This document shows, piece by piece, positions 15,456 through 23,331 of a DNA stretch of 36,798 bases (its first letter is position 1; every line of letters starts with the position of its first letter). A program made the position numbers and the translations under genes. Origin of the DNA: Christensenellaceae bacterium (GTDB lineage Bacteria > Bacillota > Clostridia > Christensenellales > Aristaeellaceae); NCBI GenBank assembly GCA_020025205.1, contig JAHHSO010000020.1:1-36798 (forward strand), written 5' to 3'. The notes beneath the pieces were generated by a model. It was not told the origin of the DNA and searched no databases. It was given only the letters and a program-made list of their open reading frames with translations.

Positions 15456-16349
15456 ATGAATAATTTGCGCGAAGCACTCGAAAAAGCCCGGGAACTGGGC
15501 AGAATTGTCATAATGGGACATGATGCGCCGGATGTGGACTCGGCAGTCAGCTGCGCGCTGTTTAGAGCACTCTGCGAATTCTGGGGGATTGAAGCGGTGA
15601 TCGTGATTGCTGATGCGCCTGACGCGCAGAGCCGACGCGTTCTGCCGCACTTTGGCATTCATCCGGACGAATGGATTGGACAGATTGAGCAGGGGGATCA
15701 GCTCGTTCTTCTGGATCATCACCAGACCAAGCACCCCGGAAGGATGGCTGTCTGCATTGACCACCACCTGACAGCCTGTCCGCCTGAGGCGGACTTTGTA
15801 TGGATTGGGGAATCCGGAGCCTGCGGCAAGATGGTTCTAATGCTCATGCAGCAGGCGGGAATGGCGCTGACTCAACAGCACAGAGCACTGGCTGTCTGCG
15901 CCCTGTATCTGGATACCATTGCTTTAAGGAGCGCCAAGATTTTGCCGGAGGAGGCAGATTGGGCGCGGCGGGAGGCGGAACAACTGAATTTGGATACAGC
16001 GTGGCTGGAGAGGGAAGGAGCAAATCTCTGCGATATGACGCGTCCGGCTGAAGAGCTGGCGATGTTTGGAAAAAAGACATATGATTTCAACGGGCACCGC
16101 GTCATATCCACCTATGTGCAGACAAATGCCATGACCGAGGAGAGGCTGGAGGCTGTGCTTGCAGTTCTTCGCCGGACGGTTAGAGAAGAAGCAGCCTTCT
16201 TGTGGGTGTTCCTCGTTCATGATCCAATTGCGGGGCATTCCTTTCAGTATGACATTTTCCCGGATGGAAACGTCGAGAAAACAGCATACGATCATCTGAT
16301 TTCACGCGGAAAAACTGTCATGCCGCAGATCGAAAAGCGCTTTTTATAA
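15456..16349 (+). CDS. DHH/DHHA2 family phosphoesterase, resembling family II inorganic pyrophosphatase
   Basis: 297 residues from ATG 15456 (GGAGG nearby); the frame is open upstream but crosses the terminator. Metal-binding motifs appear in order: GHDAPDVDSAVS (H22, D26, D28), LLDHHQTKH (D87-H89), CIDHHLTACPP (D102-H104) and ALYLDTIALRS (D153). The C-terminal DHHA2-like domain begins near FGKKTYDFNGHRVISTYVQT. The layout follows manganese-dependent family II pyrophosphatases (PpaC), but the first motif differs (usually HxNPDxDS) and the C-terminal signature Arg-Lys-Lys is not obvious. It may be a pyrophosphatase or a related phosphoesterase. Its stop overlaps the convergent small gene by six bases. 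Confidence 0.8.
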   Translation: MNNLREALEKARELGRIVIMGHDAPDVDSAVSCALFRALCEFWGIEAVIVIADAPDAQSRRVLPHFGIHPDEWIGQIEQGDQLVLLDHHQTKHPGRMAVCIDHHLTACPPEADFVWIGESGACGKMVLMLMQQAGMALTQQHRALAVCALYLDTIALRSAKILPEEADWARREAEQLNLDTAWLEREGANLCDMTRPAEELAMFGKKTYDFNGHRVISTYVQTNAMTEERLEAVLAVLRRTVREEAAFLWVFLVHDPIAGHSFQYDIFPDGNVEKTAYDHLISRGKTVMPQIEKRFL

Positions 16350-16514
16350 AGGCTGAGAAAGCGCGGCAATGGCAGCATCCAGCGCAGCAATGGAGCGAAT
16401 CGATTGCTGGCGGACGAGAAGCTGCCTGCGCACCTGAGACGGCGCGCGTTCAAACAGGCTGCGTGCGTTGGAATTGCTTTCCAAAAGCGCGTACAGATTG
16501 GGATACAGGTTCAT
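16344..16514 (-). CDS. Small conserved-looking protein of unknown function (56 aa)
   Basis: MNLYPNLYALLESNSNARSL... to ...AALSQPL, from the ATG at 16512-16514 with an excellent AGGAGGTGAGCGC ribosome binding site. It is predicted to be all-helical and basic (FERAPSQVRRQLLVRQQSIR). It diverges from recQ, and its stop overlaps the stop of the DHH gene by six bases. No function was recognised. The strong ribosome binding site and the tight fit to its neighbours argue for a real gene. Confidence 0.65.
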   Translation of the reverse strand: MNLYPNLYALLESNSNARSLFERAPSQVRRQLLVRQQSIRSIAALDAAIAALSQPL

Positions 16515-16565
16515 GCGCTCACCTCCTATACAGGAGAGTTTGCACATAAACGCCCCCGGTTATGC

Positions 16566-16594
16566 TTGACGCGGGATTGGGGCCTGCTTATAAT
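16566..16594 (+). promoter_or_regulatory. Promoter for recQ and downstream genes
   Basis: TTGACG (16566-16571), a 17-base spacer and TATAAT (16589-16594), 34 bases before the recQ ATG. Confidence 0.9.
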
Positions 16595-16627
16595 GAACAG
16601 ATAGAGAAATGTGCAAAGGAGAAGGTC

Positions 16628-18466
16628 ATGACAGCGATGGACGCGGCCCGCAAGGCGCTCAAAGAGGTTTTCGGATACGAGGCGTTCAGGCCGGGGCAGA
16701 GCGATGCGGTGGCGGCGATTTTGTCGGGACGAGATGTAATGGCGGTGATGCCCACGGGTGCGGGCAAGTCATTGTGCTATCAGATTCCGGCGCTGGTGCT
16801 TCCCGGCGTGACGCTGGTGGTATCGCCGCTTATTTCGCTGATGCGCGATCAGGTGAGCGCGCTTTTGCAGTCCGGCGTGCGCGCCGCCTATCTCAACAGT
16901 TCGCTGACCCCCAGACAGCATATGCTCGCGCTTCAAAATGCGCGGCGGGGTGTGTACAAGATCATCTACATTGCGCCGGAACGGTTGATGACCGACGCTT
17001 TTTTATCGTTTGCCAAAGAAGCCGACATTGCACAGGTGGTTGTGGACGAGGCCCACTGCGTCAGCCAGTGGGGGCAGGATTTTCGGCCCGGCTATTTGCA
17101 GATTGCGCCCTTTTTAAACAGCCTGCCGCGAAGGCCGCGCGTGAGCGCATTCACCGCAACGGCGACAAAAAACGTTCGCATGGATATTGTCAGGCTGCTT
17201 GAACTGCAAAACCCATATAACATTCTGACTGGATTTGATCGGCCGAATCTCTTTTTTGAGGTGCGCCGCGAAAAAGACAGGGATGCGGGGCTTCTGCGCT
17301 TTTTGCGGGAGCACGAAGGGCAGAGCGGTATCGTTTACTGCGGCACACGCAAGGGCGTGGAGGAAGTGACCGGCATGCTCTGCCAAAATGGCGTGGATGC
17401 GGTCGGTTATCATGCGGGCATGGCAGACGAACTCAGAGAGCAGGCTCAAGAAGATTTTGTTTCCGACAAGGCGCCTGTAATCGTGGCAACCAATGCGTTT
17501 GGCATGGGGATTGACAAGTCGAATGTGGCCTTTGTCGTTCACTATAACATGCCCAAGGATTTGGAAAGTTACTATCAGGAGGCGGGACGCGCGGGGAGAG
17601 ACGGCGAAGAGGCGGTCTGCTGTCTGTTTTATCAGCCGTCAGATGTGCGCCTCAACACGTTTTTGATCGACCATTCGCAGGAAACAAGCCAAATGGACGA
17701 ACAGACGCAGCGCGTGGTAACGGAGCGGGCGCGGGAACGCCTGCGGCAGATGACGTTCTATGCGACGGGCGGAGGCTGTCTGCGCGCGCGCATTCTGCAA
17801 TACTTTGGAGAAGCGGTGAGCGAATCGGGCTGCGGAAACTGTTCCGGGTGCCTGGCGCGTGAGGCAGAACGGGATGTAACGCGCGAAGCCGGGCAGATTG
17901 TTGCGGCTGTCATATCGCTGGGCGGACGGTTTGGCAAGGCAATGGTCGCAAAAATTCTGTCAGGCAAGAGAGAGGAGCGTGTCCTGAAACAGGGATTGGA
18001 TAAACTTTCGGGCTTCGGATGTCTGAAAGCAGAAGGAGAGGAAAATGTCCGTCTGATGCTCGATGAGCTGATTGCAGATGGTGTGCTGGAAGTGACGGAC
18101 GGCGAGTATCCGCGGCTCTGTGCAGGAGAGCGGGCACGGGATATACTCCTTGGCAGCGAACCTGTGCATATGGCGCTTTTGCCGAAAGACGCAGCACCGG
18201 CAGCACGGGCGCGCGTCAAGCAGAAGACCTATCTCCATAAAGAACTGTTTACGCGCCTGTCGGCGCTGCGCCGGGATATTGCCCAGAAACAGCATGTGCC
18301 GCCGTTTATCATCTTCACGAATGCAACTTTGCGCGACATGGCGGACAAGCAGCCGCGCACGCGCGCACAGATGATGCGCGTTGCCGGAGTTGGCGAGGGC
18401 AAAATGGAGCGCTATGGCAGCGCATTCCTGCGGGAGATTGAGCGATACAGGGAGGAACAGAAATGA
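16628..18466 (+). CDS. recQ: ATP-dependent DNA helicase RecQ
   Basis: 612 residues from ATG 16628 (AAAGGAG upstream). SF2 helicase motifs: FRPGQSDAV (motif 0), MPTGAGKSLCYQIP (Walker A, 41-54), DEAHCVSQWGQDFRPGY (140-156), SAFTATAT, VGYHAGM, VIVATNAFGMGIDKSNVAFV and YYQEAGRAGRDG. The RecQ zinc site has C384 (GGGCLRARIL), C402, C405 and C408 (SGCGNCSGC), followed by the RQC winged helix and a C-terminal HRDC domain (LFTRLSALRRDIAQKQHVPP onward). It is full length for a Firmicute RecQ. It unwinds 3'-tailed DNA in recombination and fork repair. Its stop overlaps the next start (ATGA), coupling it to two membrane glycosyltransferase-like genes. Confidence 0.97.
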   Translation: MTAMDAARKALKEVFGYEAFRPGQSDAVAAILSGRDVMAVMPTGAGKSLCYQIPALVLPGVTLVVSPLISLMRDQVSALLQSGVRAAYLNSSLTPRQHMLALQNARRGVYKIIYIAPERLMTDAFLSFAKEADIAQVVVDEAHCVSQWGQDFRPGYLQIAPFLNSLPRRPRVSAFTATATKNVRMDIVRLLELQNPYNILTGFDRPNLFFEVRREKDRDAGLLRFLREHEGQSGIVYCGTRKGVEEVTGMLCQNGVDAVGYHAGMADELREQAQEDFVSDKAPVIVATNAFGMGIDKSNVAFVVHYNMPKDLESYYQEAGRAGRDGEEAVCCLFYQPSDVRLNTFLIDHSQETSQMDEQTQRVVTERARERLRQMTFYATGGGCLRARILQYFGEAVSESGCGNCSGCLAREAERDVTREAGQIVAAVISLGGRFGKAMVAKILSGKREERVLKQGLDKLSGFGCLKAEGEENVRLMLDELIADGVLEVTDGEYPRLCAGERARDILLGSEPVHMALLPKDAAPAARARVKQKTYLHKELFTRLSALRRDIAQKQHVPPFIIFTNATLRDMADKQPRTRAQMMRVAGVGEGKMERYGSAFLREIERYREEQK

Positions 18467-19884
18467 AGAAATGGGTGTGCCTGTTGATTGCGGCGCTGAT
18501 TTTGCTTTTCTGCTCTCAATGCTCGCCGCTGTATCCAATCAACGTATGGGCGGATCCGAATTGTCTTTTGACAGTTGGACGGGTGATGAAGGCGGGGGGC
18601 GTTGTGTATCGGGATATTTACGAGCAGAAAGGCCCGACGCTCTATCTTCTGCACATGTTGGCTTCTTTCGTATCGGACAGGAGCTTTTTGGGTGTATTTC
18701 TGCTGGAAGTGCTGTCTCTTGGCGCGGCGCTTTGGGCAGCGGGACGGATCATGCGCGGCCCCCAAAAGGGCTTTGCAGCAGGCGCAGCGCTCCTTGGGGT
18801 AAGCCTTGTTGTGAGCGGAGCATTTGTCACGGGAGACAGTGCAGAAGAGTTCTGTTTGCCGCTGATCCTAGGCGCGATGGCGCTCGCATTTTCTGAATAC
18901 GAAAAAAACGCCGGTCCGATGTGCGCAAAATCTCTGATGTTATGCGGACTGCTTGCAGGAATTACAGCAACGATCAAGTTCACACTGCTGGGAGCGTTTG
19001 TAGGACTTTGTTTTTGCGAAGGTGTTCTGGCGCTTCGGAAAGGCGGTTTCGGGCGGGCGTTGGCGAGCGCGGGCGCGTTTCTTTTAGGAATGATGACGCC
19101 GATTTTCCTGTGGGGCGTGTATTTTGCAGCAAATGGGGCATTGGATGATGCTGTACAGGTCTATCTGTATAACAATGTCATGCTTTACGCGGAAGAGGGC
19201 GTGACGCTTGCCCAGATGTTGAGGGAAACGGCTGAAATCGTGCGAGAAAATGTGCTGTGGCTATTGCTGGCCGGTGGCGGGCTGGTGTTTTTCATGCTGG
19301 GCAGGGAGGAAAAGCCGGCGCTCAAACTCTGTGCGATGTCGATGGCGGTGTGCCAGTTTGCGGCGGTGTTCCTGCTGGGGCGGGTTTGGCCATACAGTCC
19401 GATGGCGATGGGGGCATTTGCTGCGCTGGGTGTGCGCGGGATTGGAAAGCGTATTCCTGAAAAAATTACGGGAAGAGCGTATGCTGGCATGACGGCTGTA
19501 CTGCTGGCGGCAGCGTTTTTCTTGACGCCTAACCGGTATCTCCGGTTCGTCAAGCTGGAAGACACGGCACAGGGACGCCTTGCTGCGCAGGTGGAGCCGG
19601 GCAGCACGCTGCTCCAGTACAGCTATTTGGACGACGGGCTGTATCTGGCAACGGGCATACTGCCGGAAGAGCGGTTCTTTGTGCGGCTGAATGTCCGTTT
19701 CCCGGAAATGAACGAAGCGCTTGACCGTGCGGTTCAGGAGGGAAAGCCGGACTATGTGCTTCTCAGCTGGCGTGAGCTGCCGGAACAGTTTGACCAATAT
19801 GAACTTGCGGCACAGGAGATGGGCTACCGGGAAGATGGTCGGCTGATCAAGCCGCTGTACCTGTACAGGAGGAAAGAGCCATGA
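18463..19884 (+). CDS. GT-C-like multi-pass membrane glycosyltransferase, copy A
   Basis: 473 residues, start ATG 18463 overlapping the recQ stop by four bases. The N-terminal extracytoplasmic loop after helix 1 carries acidic and positively charged residues (INVWADPNCLLTVGRVMKAG then YRDIYEQKGPTLYLLHM), as in PMT/ArnT-type GT-C enzymes that use polyprenyl-phosphate sugars. About ten hydrophobic segments follow, then a soluble C-terminal domain from about residue 370 (NRYLRFVKLEDTAQGRL...). By family type it would transfer sugars to lipid or wall polymers on the outer face of the membrane; the acceptor is unknown. It is clearly paralogous to the next gene. Confidence 0.75.
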   Translation: MKKWVCLLIAALILLFCSQCSPLYPINVWADPNCLLTVGRVMKAGGVVYRDIYEQKGPTLYLLHMLASFVSDRSFLGVFLLEVLSLGAALWAAGRIMRGPQKGFAAGAALLGVSLVVSGAFVTGDSAEEFCLPLILGAMALAFSEYEKNAGPMCAKSLMLCGLLAGITATIKFTLLGAFVGLCFCEGVLALRKGGFGRALASAGAFLLGMMTPIFLWGVYFAANGALDDAVQVYLYNNVMLYAEEGVTLAQMLRETAEIVRENVLWLLLAGGGLVFFMLGREEKPALKLCAMSMAVCQFAAVFLLGRVWPYSPMAMGAFAALGVRGIGKRIPEKITGRAYAGMTAVLLAAAFFLTPNRYLRFVKLEDTAQGRLAAQVEPGSTLLQYSYLDDGLYLATGILPEERFFVRLNVRFPEMNEALDRAVQEGKPDYVLLSWRELPEQFDQYELAAQEMGYREDGRLIKPLYLYRRKEP

Positions 19885-21362
19885 AAAAGAAAGCGGCATG
19901 CCTGGCGCTTGTCTGCGCAGCGCTGGGGCTTCTTGTTGCCTCGACCAGTTCGCCTCTGTATGCGACGAATTTTTGGACGGACACAAATATTTATTTCACC
20001 ATCGGCCGAGGCATGACCAGCGGCTTGATGCCCTATCGAGATCTTTTTGACCACAAGGGACCTTTGCTCTTCCTGATTTATGCGGCGGGGGCGATGATCT
20101 CCAATTCGAGTTTTCTGGGGGTCTACTTGCTGGAGGTTTTAAGCCTTGCGGCAGCTCTGTATTTTGGTTGGAAAATCGTATGCCTGTATGGCGAGGGTGA
20201 TTTGACGCTTGTTTCGATTCCGATTCTGGCGGCGGTGACGCTTTGCAGCAGGGCTTTCACACAAGGCGGAAGTGCAGAGGAATTTGTGCTTCCGGCGCTC
20301 CTATACGGTTTGTATGCGGCGCTTTGCCGGATGCGCGGAGGGGAAAGCCGGCTGCTGGATGTATTTTTTGGTGCAGCAGTCAGCTGGGTGTTTCTCATCA
20401 AATACACGGACTGCGGACTGTTCTTCGGCCTTGGCTTTTTCCTTGTGCTGTATGTGTTGTGTACGGACGGATTGAAGGAAATGTTCTTGACGGTTTTGCG
20501 CATGGCGGCAGGGTTTGCCGTGCCTGCCGCGCTTGCGGCGGCCTATCTGGCGTTAAACGGTGCGCTCAAAGACTGCATAGATGTCTATTTTATTCAAAAT
20601 TTGTTTGAATACAGCGGCGAACCGATGACGTTCGGCGGCCACATCTATAATGCACTGGCGTATCTGCGCACGCAGAGCATCGCGAATCCTGCAATCGCGG
20701 CGCTGTCCATCTTCGGCTGTCTGTTTGTCTTAACGGAGGCGCTTGTTCGCTGGAAAAATGGTTTTGCGGCGCTGGCTGTCCCGGTGAGCGCAGGACTGCT
20801 TCTTCTTTTCTGCTACTGGGGGGAGATGGCACACCCGTATTACGCGCTTGTATTTGCTGCGCTTTGTCCGCTGGGGATGTGTCCGCTGGGGATGCTGGCA
20901 GAGCGTCTGCCCGTGGGGCGCATCTTGGCGTGGGCAGCGACGGCGTCCCTTGTGCCCGCGTGCCTGGGGCTGTGCCAGGCGGTGCCGATGCTGAAAGTGA
21001 AAAAAGCGGACATGCCGCAAACAAAGTTTGCAGAAATCATGAATCAGGAGGAGAATCCGACGCTGCTGGATTTGACGAGCCTCGATCAGGGGTTTTACCT
21101 GGCTGCTGGAATTTTGCCCAATTGCCGCTACTTTGCAGATAATAATTTGCAGACAGAAGAAAAGAAAAACGCCATTTCAACATATCTGGAAGACAGGCGT
21201 GTGGAATTTGTTGTCACCAGATACAAAGAGCCGGGGGACGGGTATGTTGAGATTGCGGAGGCAGACGGCGTATTTGACCTGAATGACAAGAGAACGTATA
21301 AGCTGTACAAAAAGGCGGCGCAGCAGGCTGAACAGGAACAAAGTGAGCAGGAAGAACAATAA
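19881..21362 (+). CDS. GT-C-like multi-pass membrane glycosyltransferase, copy B
   Basis: 493 residues from ATG 19881, which overlaps the previous stop (ATGA). It shares its layout with copy A: SSPLYATNFWTDTNIYFTIG then YRDLFDHKGPLLFLIY, SNSSFLGVYLLEVLSLAAAL, about ten membrane segments and a C-terminal soluble domain (LTSLDQGFYLAAGILPNCRY). The sequences have diverged but the loop with D and KGP residues is kept in both. The C-terminal tail is Glu/Gln-rich (AAQQAEQEQSEQEEQ). A 15-base tandem duplication at 20865-20894 gives CPLGMCPLGM inside a membrane region. The two proteins may act successively on one glycan or form a pair. Confidence 0.75.
   Translation: MKKKAACLALVCAALGLLVASTSSPLYATNFWTDTNIYFTIGRGMTSGLMPYRDLFDHKGPLLFLIYAAGAMISNSSFLGVYLLEVLSLAAALYFGWKIVCLYGEGDLTLVSIPILAAVTLCSRAFTQGGSAEEFVLPALLYGLYAALCRMRGGESRLLDVFFGAAVSWVFLIKYTDCGLFFGLGFFLVLYVLCTDGLKEMFLTVLRMAAGFAVPAALAAAYLALNGALKDCIDVYFIQNLFEYSGEPMTFGGHIYNALAYLRTQSIANPAIAALSIFGCLFVLTEALVRWKNGFAALAVPVSAGLLLLFCYWGEMAHPYYALVFAALCPLGMCPLGMLAERLPVGRILAWAATASLVPACLGLCQAVPMLKVKKADMPQTKFAEIMNQEENPTLLDLTSLDQGFYLAAGILPNCRYFADNNLQTEEKKNAISTYLEDRRVEFVVTRYKEPGDGYVEIAEADGVFDLNDKRTYKLYKKAAQQAEQEQSEQEEQ
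20865..20894 (+). repeat. 15-base tandem duplication inside copy B
   Basis: TGTCCGCTGGGGATG occurs twice in a row (20865-20879 and 20880-20894) and encodes CPLGMCPLGM. The duplication keeps the frame and lies in a hydrophobic segment. Confidence 0.9.
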
Positions 21363-21447
21363 AACAGAAGGCAGAAGCGGTCAGGAAGACGCTGATTTCT
21401 TCTTCAAACTTCATGAATATCAATATGCCGGCGTAGGGCATTGCGCT

Positions 21448-21746
21448 CATGTTTGATCTTCTGATCCTTGTGAGAGGTATATTCATAGACGTGCGTTTGC
21501 AATCTTGCGGCTCACATCGATCATGATGCCGGTTATGCAGCGTTACGGCGTTCCTGCACTCCATTTTGGCGCAATGCTCATCTGGCTAGTGGTCTTGTTA
21601 CGCCGCCTGTCAGGATGTGCCTGAATGCCTGCAACAAGAACAGCAGAATGCCGATCATTGACATCTTTAAGGGAGCGGTTCCGTATGTTGTTTGCAGCCT
21701 GATCGTGCTTTTGGCGATCAGCCTGATTCCTAAGCTTACGACCTGA
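21448..21746 (+). pseudogene. C-terminal remnant of a TRAP transporter large permease (DctM-like)
   Basis: In three shifting frames the sequence reads LLILV-GIFID, AILRLTSIMMPVMQRYGVPA then LHFGAMLIW, and GLVTPPVRMCLNACNKNSRM with IDIFKGAVPYVVCSLIVLLA, ending at TGA 21744-21746. The order ID...LTPI.LPV...G.DP.HFG......GL.TPPVG.CL........ matches the last quarter of DctM permeases. At least two frameshifts and a small deletion between HFGAMLIW and GLVTPPV show it is dead. Nothing of the binding protein (DctP) or small permease (DctQ) was seen. Confidence 0.7.
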
Positions 21747-22185
21747 CTGAAGGGATAATACTTTGTACAAAAAAATTGAGTGAAAGCGTAGTACAGGTTG
21801 AAATGTGCCGGGCAGAGAAAGGGTGTTTTTGCAAAAGAGGGAACACTTTTTTCTATTGCTGTTTTGATTTCAGGCTGTATGGATTGTTTTCAATATTCAA
21901 CCGAGGAAGCGGGAAAGGATTGCCTGCCAATCTCGGATGTCTGACCTGAAAACAAACAGCTCAGAAGATTCTTCTTGACTGGCTTTCGCAGGCAATAAAG
22001 AATTTTGTTCGACGGGTATCCTCGTGCGTATAGCCGAAGTATTTGTTTTTTGACCGTTGATATCATGGGTGTGCAGCATTCAATTTTGGCTTCTGGCAGA
22101 AAAAATGTTCGGAATTTAAGAGAGAAAATGGATGAATATCGCAGAAAGAGAAAGAAAACAGCCGATTGGAAGTTTTTTCTGCTGG
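21747..22185. other. Non-coding stretch after the TRAP remnant
   Basis: Open frames here are short, have no good ribosome binding site and have no recognised similarity. A weak hairpin (GTGTT/AACAC) followed by six Ts lies near 21823-21852. The AT content is higher than in the neighbouring genes. It is most likely decayed sequence. Confidence 0.45.
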
Positions 22186-22214
22186 TTGACGCGTGAATAA
22201 AACACAGCTATAAT
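22186..22214 (+). promoter_or_regulatory. Promoter for the HD-domain gene
   Basis: TTGACG (22186-22191), a 17-base spacer and TATAAT (22209-22214), 34 bases before the ATG at 22248. Confidence 0.88.
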
Positions 22215-22247
22215 TATTATATTAAATAAAGAAGGAAGGCGATTGCG

Positions 22248-22757
22248 ATGAACTATGCCCGCATTCCTCAGGATGAGACAATTCTGGAAATGTGCCAGTT
22301 GGGCGAAGATGTACTCGATTCTGAGCAGATGCAGTCTTTGCGAAACTTTACGCAGCATGGCAGTGTAACGCGTTATGAGCACAGTCTTTCTGTCTGTTAT
22401 CTTGCTTTGCGCATTGCGGATCGGTTTAAGGTTCAGGTAGATAGGCGCAGCATGGTGCGCGGAGCACTTTTGCATGACTTCTATATGTACGACTGGCATG
22501 ATCCAAAGAATCTTCGTCCTCTTCATGGTTTTACCCATGCCAAGGAGGCGTTGCATACTGCGGAGAAAATTTTTGAGCTGAATGAAATCGAGAGTGACGT
22601 GATCAAAAAGCATATGTTCCCTCTGAATATTGCGCTGCCGCGATATAAAGAGACGGTAATTGTTTCCTTAGCAGACAAGATCAGTGCGACGCTGGAATCG
22701 TTCCATACGGTGAAAGCGATGCGCATTGCGAGAATGTGCCGGGCTGTAGGGGCGTAA
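22248..22757 (+). CDS. HD-domain phosphohydrolase
   Basis: 169 residues from ATG 22248 after AAGGAAGG. HD-domain metal ligands: H45 (TRYEHSLSV), H76-D77 (GALLHDFYMYDWHD) and a later Asp in SLADKISATLES; HGFTHAKEAL near residue 93-102 adds further histidines. This matches small Clostridia HD proteins annotated as uncharacterised phosphohydrolases. The substrate, perhaps a nucleotide, cannot be told. It is a single-gene unit with its own promoter, between decayed TRAP and IS256 sequences. Confidence 0.85.
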   Translation: MNYARIPQDETILEMCQLGEDVLDSEQMQSLRNFTQHGSVTRYEHSLSVCYLALRIADRFKVQVDRRSMVRGALLHDFYMYDWHDPKNLRPLHGFTHAKEALHTAEKIFELNEIESDVIKKHMFPLNIALPRYKETVIVSLADKISATLESFHTVKAMRIARMCRAVGA

Positions 22758-22907
22758 AACAAAATGGGCTGTTTCCCGACCAGCAGACACGAAAATAAAA
22801 CATGCTGACGAAAATCGAGCCCAAATTGAAAAAATGAAGTTTTTTTTCAAAGTCCCGAAAGTGAACATTGAATAAACCTCGATTGCTGAGCAATTCAGAC
22901 CGATTTC

Positions 22908-22932
22908 AGAGCCGGTATCAAGCCGGCTCTTT
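22908..22932 (+). terminator. Probable intrinsic terminator
   Basis: AGAGCCGG (22908-22915) pairs with CCGGCTCT (22923-22930) across a 7-base loop, with a short T-run. It lies about 150 bases after the HD gene. Confidence 0.55.
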
Positions 22933-22942
22933 GGTACTATAA

Positions 22943-22986
22943 AAGCACAACCTCTATCAAACCAGGTAGAGATTGTGCTTGTTTTT
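22943..22986 (+). terminator. Probable intrinsic terminator
   Basis: AAGCACAA-C-CTCTA pairs with TAGAG-A-TTGTGCTT (one mismatch) across a 10-base loop, followed by GTTTTTATT. Confidence 0.7.
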
Positions 22987-22989
22987 ATT

Positions 22990-23280
22990 ATAATGAGATG
23001 GAAGCGGACTTATGATGTGATGGACGCCTATGCGACCAAAGGCGGTTCAGTGTCTTGAAAATGGCGTGGAAAATTTCCTGACTTTCTACACTTTTTCCAA
23101 GTTGAACGGCTGAATAAAGAAATTTGCAGACGCACCAGCGTGGTCGGGATTTTTTAAAGTGAGGATTCTTATATCCGTCTGGCGACGATCCATCTGATGG
23201 GGGATGCGGAAGACTGGTCTGTTCCCAGAGCATACCTCAGCAAAGAATCCATTGAGGCAATGCTGCTGAGCACAGCTTAA
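22990..23280 (+). pseudogene. C-terminal remnant of an IS256-family (Mutator-type) transposase
   Basis: Across frameshifts the sequence reads VMDAYA, PKAVQCLENGVENFLTFYTF, then LNKEICRRTSVVGIF and SEDSYIRLATIHLMGDAEDW followed by SVPRAYLSKESIEAMLLST, ending at TAA 23278-23280. The LNKEIRRRT.VVGIFPNE.S..RL end is diagnostic of IS256 transposases. The segment between FYTF and LNKEI is deleted and an in-frame stop follows GIF. No inverted repeats were found, so only the tail of an old insertion is left. Confidence 0.8.
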
Positions 23281-23331
23281 TTTCATATTTCAGGAACCCT
23301 TTTTGCGAACATCCCTTGACGGAGTCTAAAA

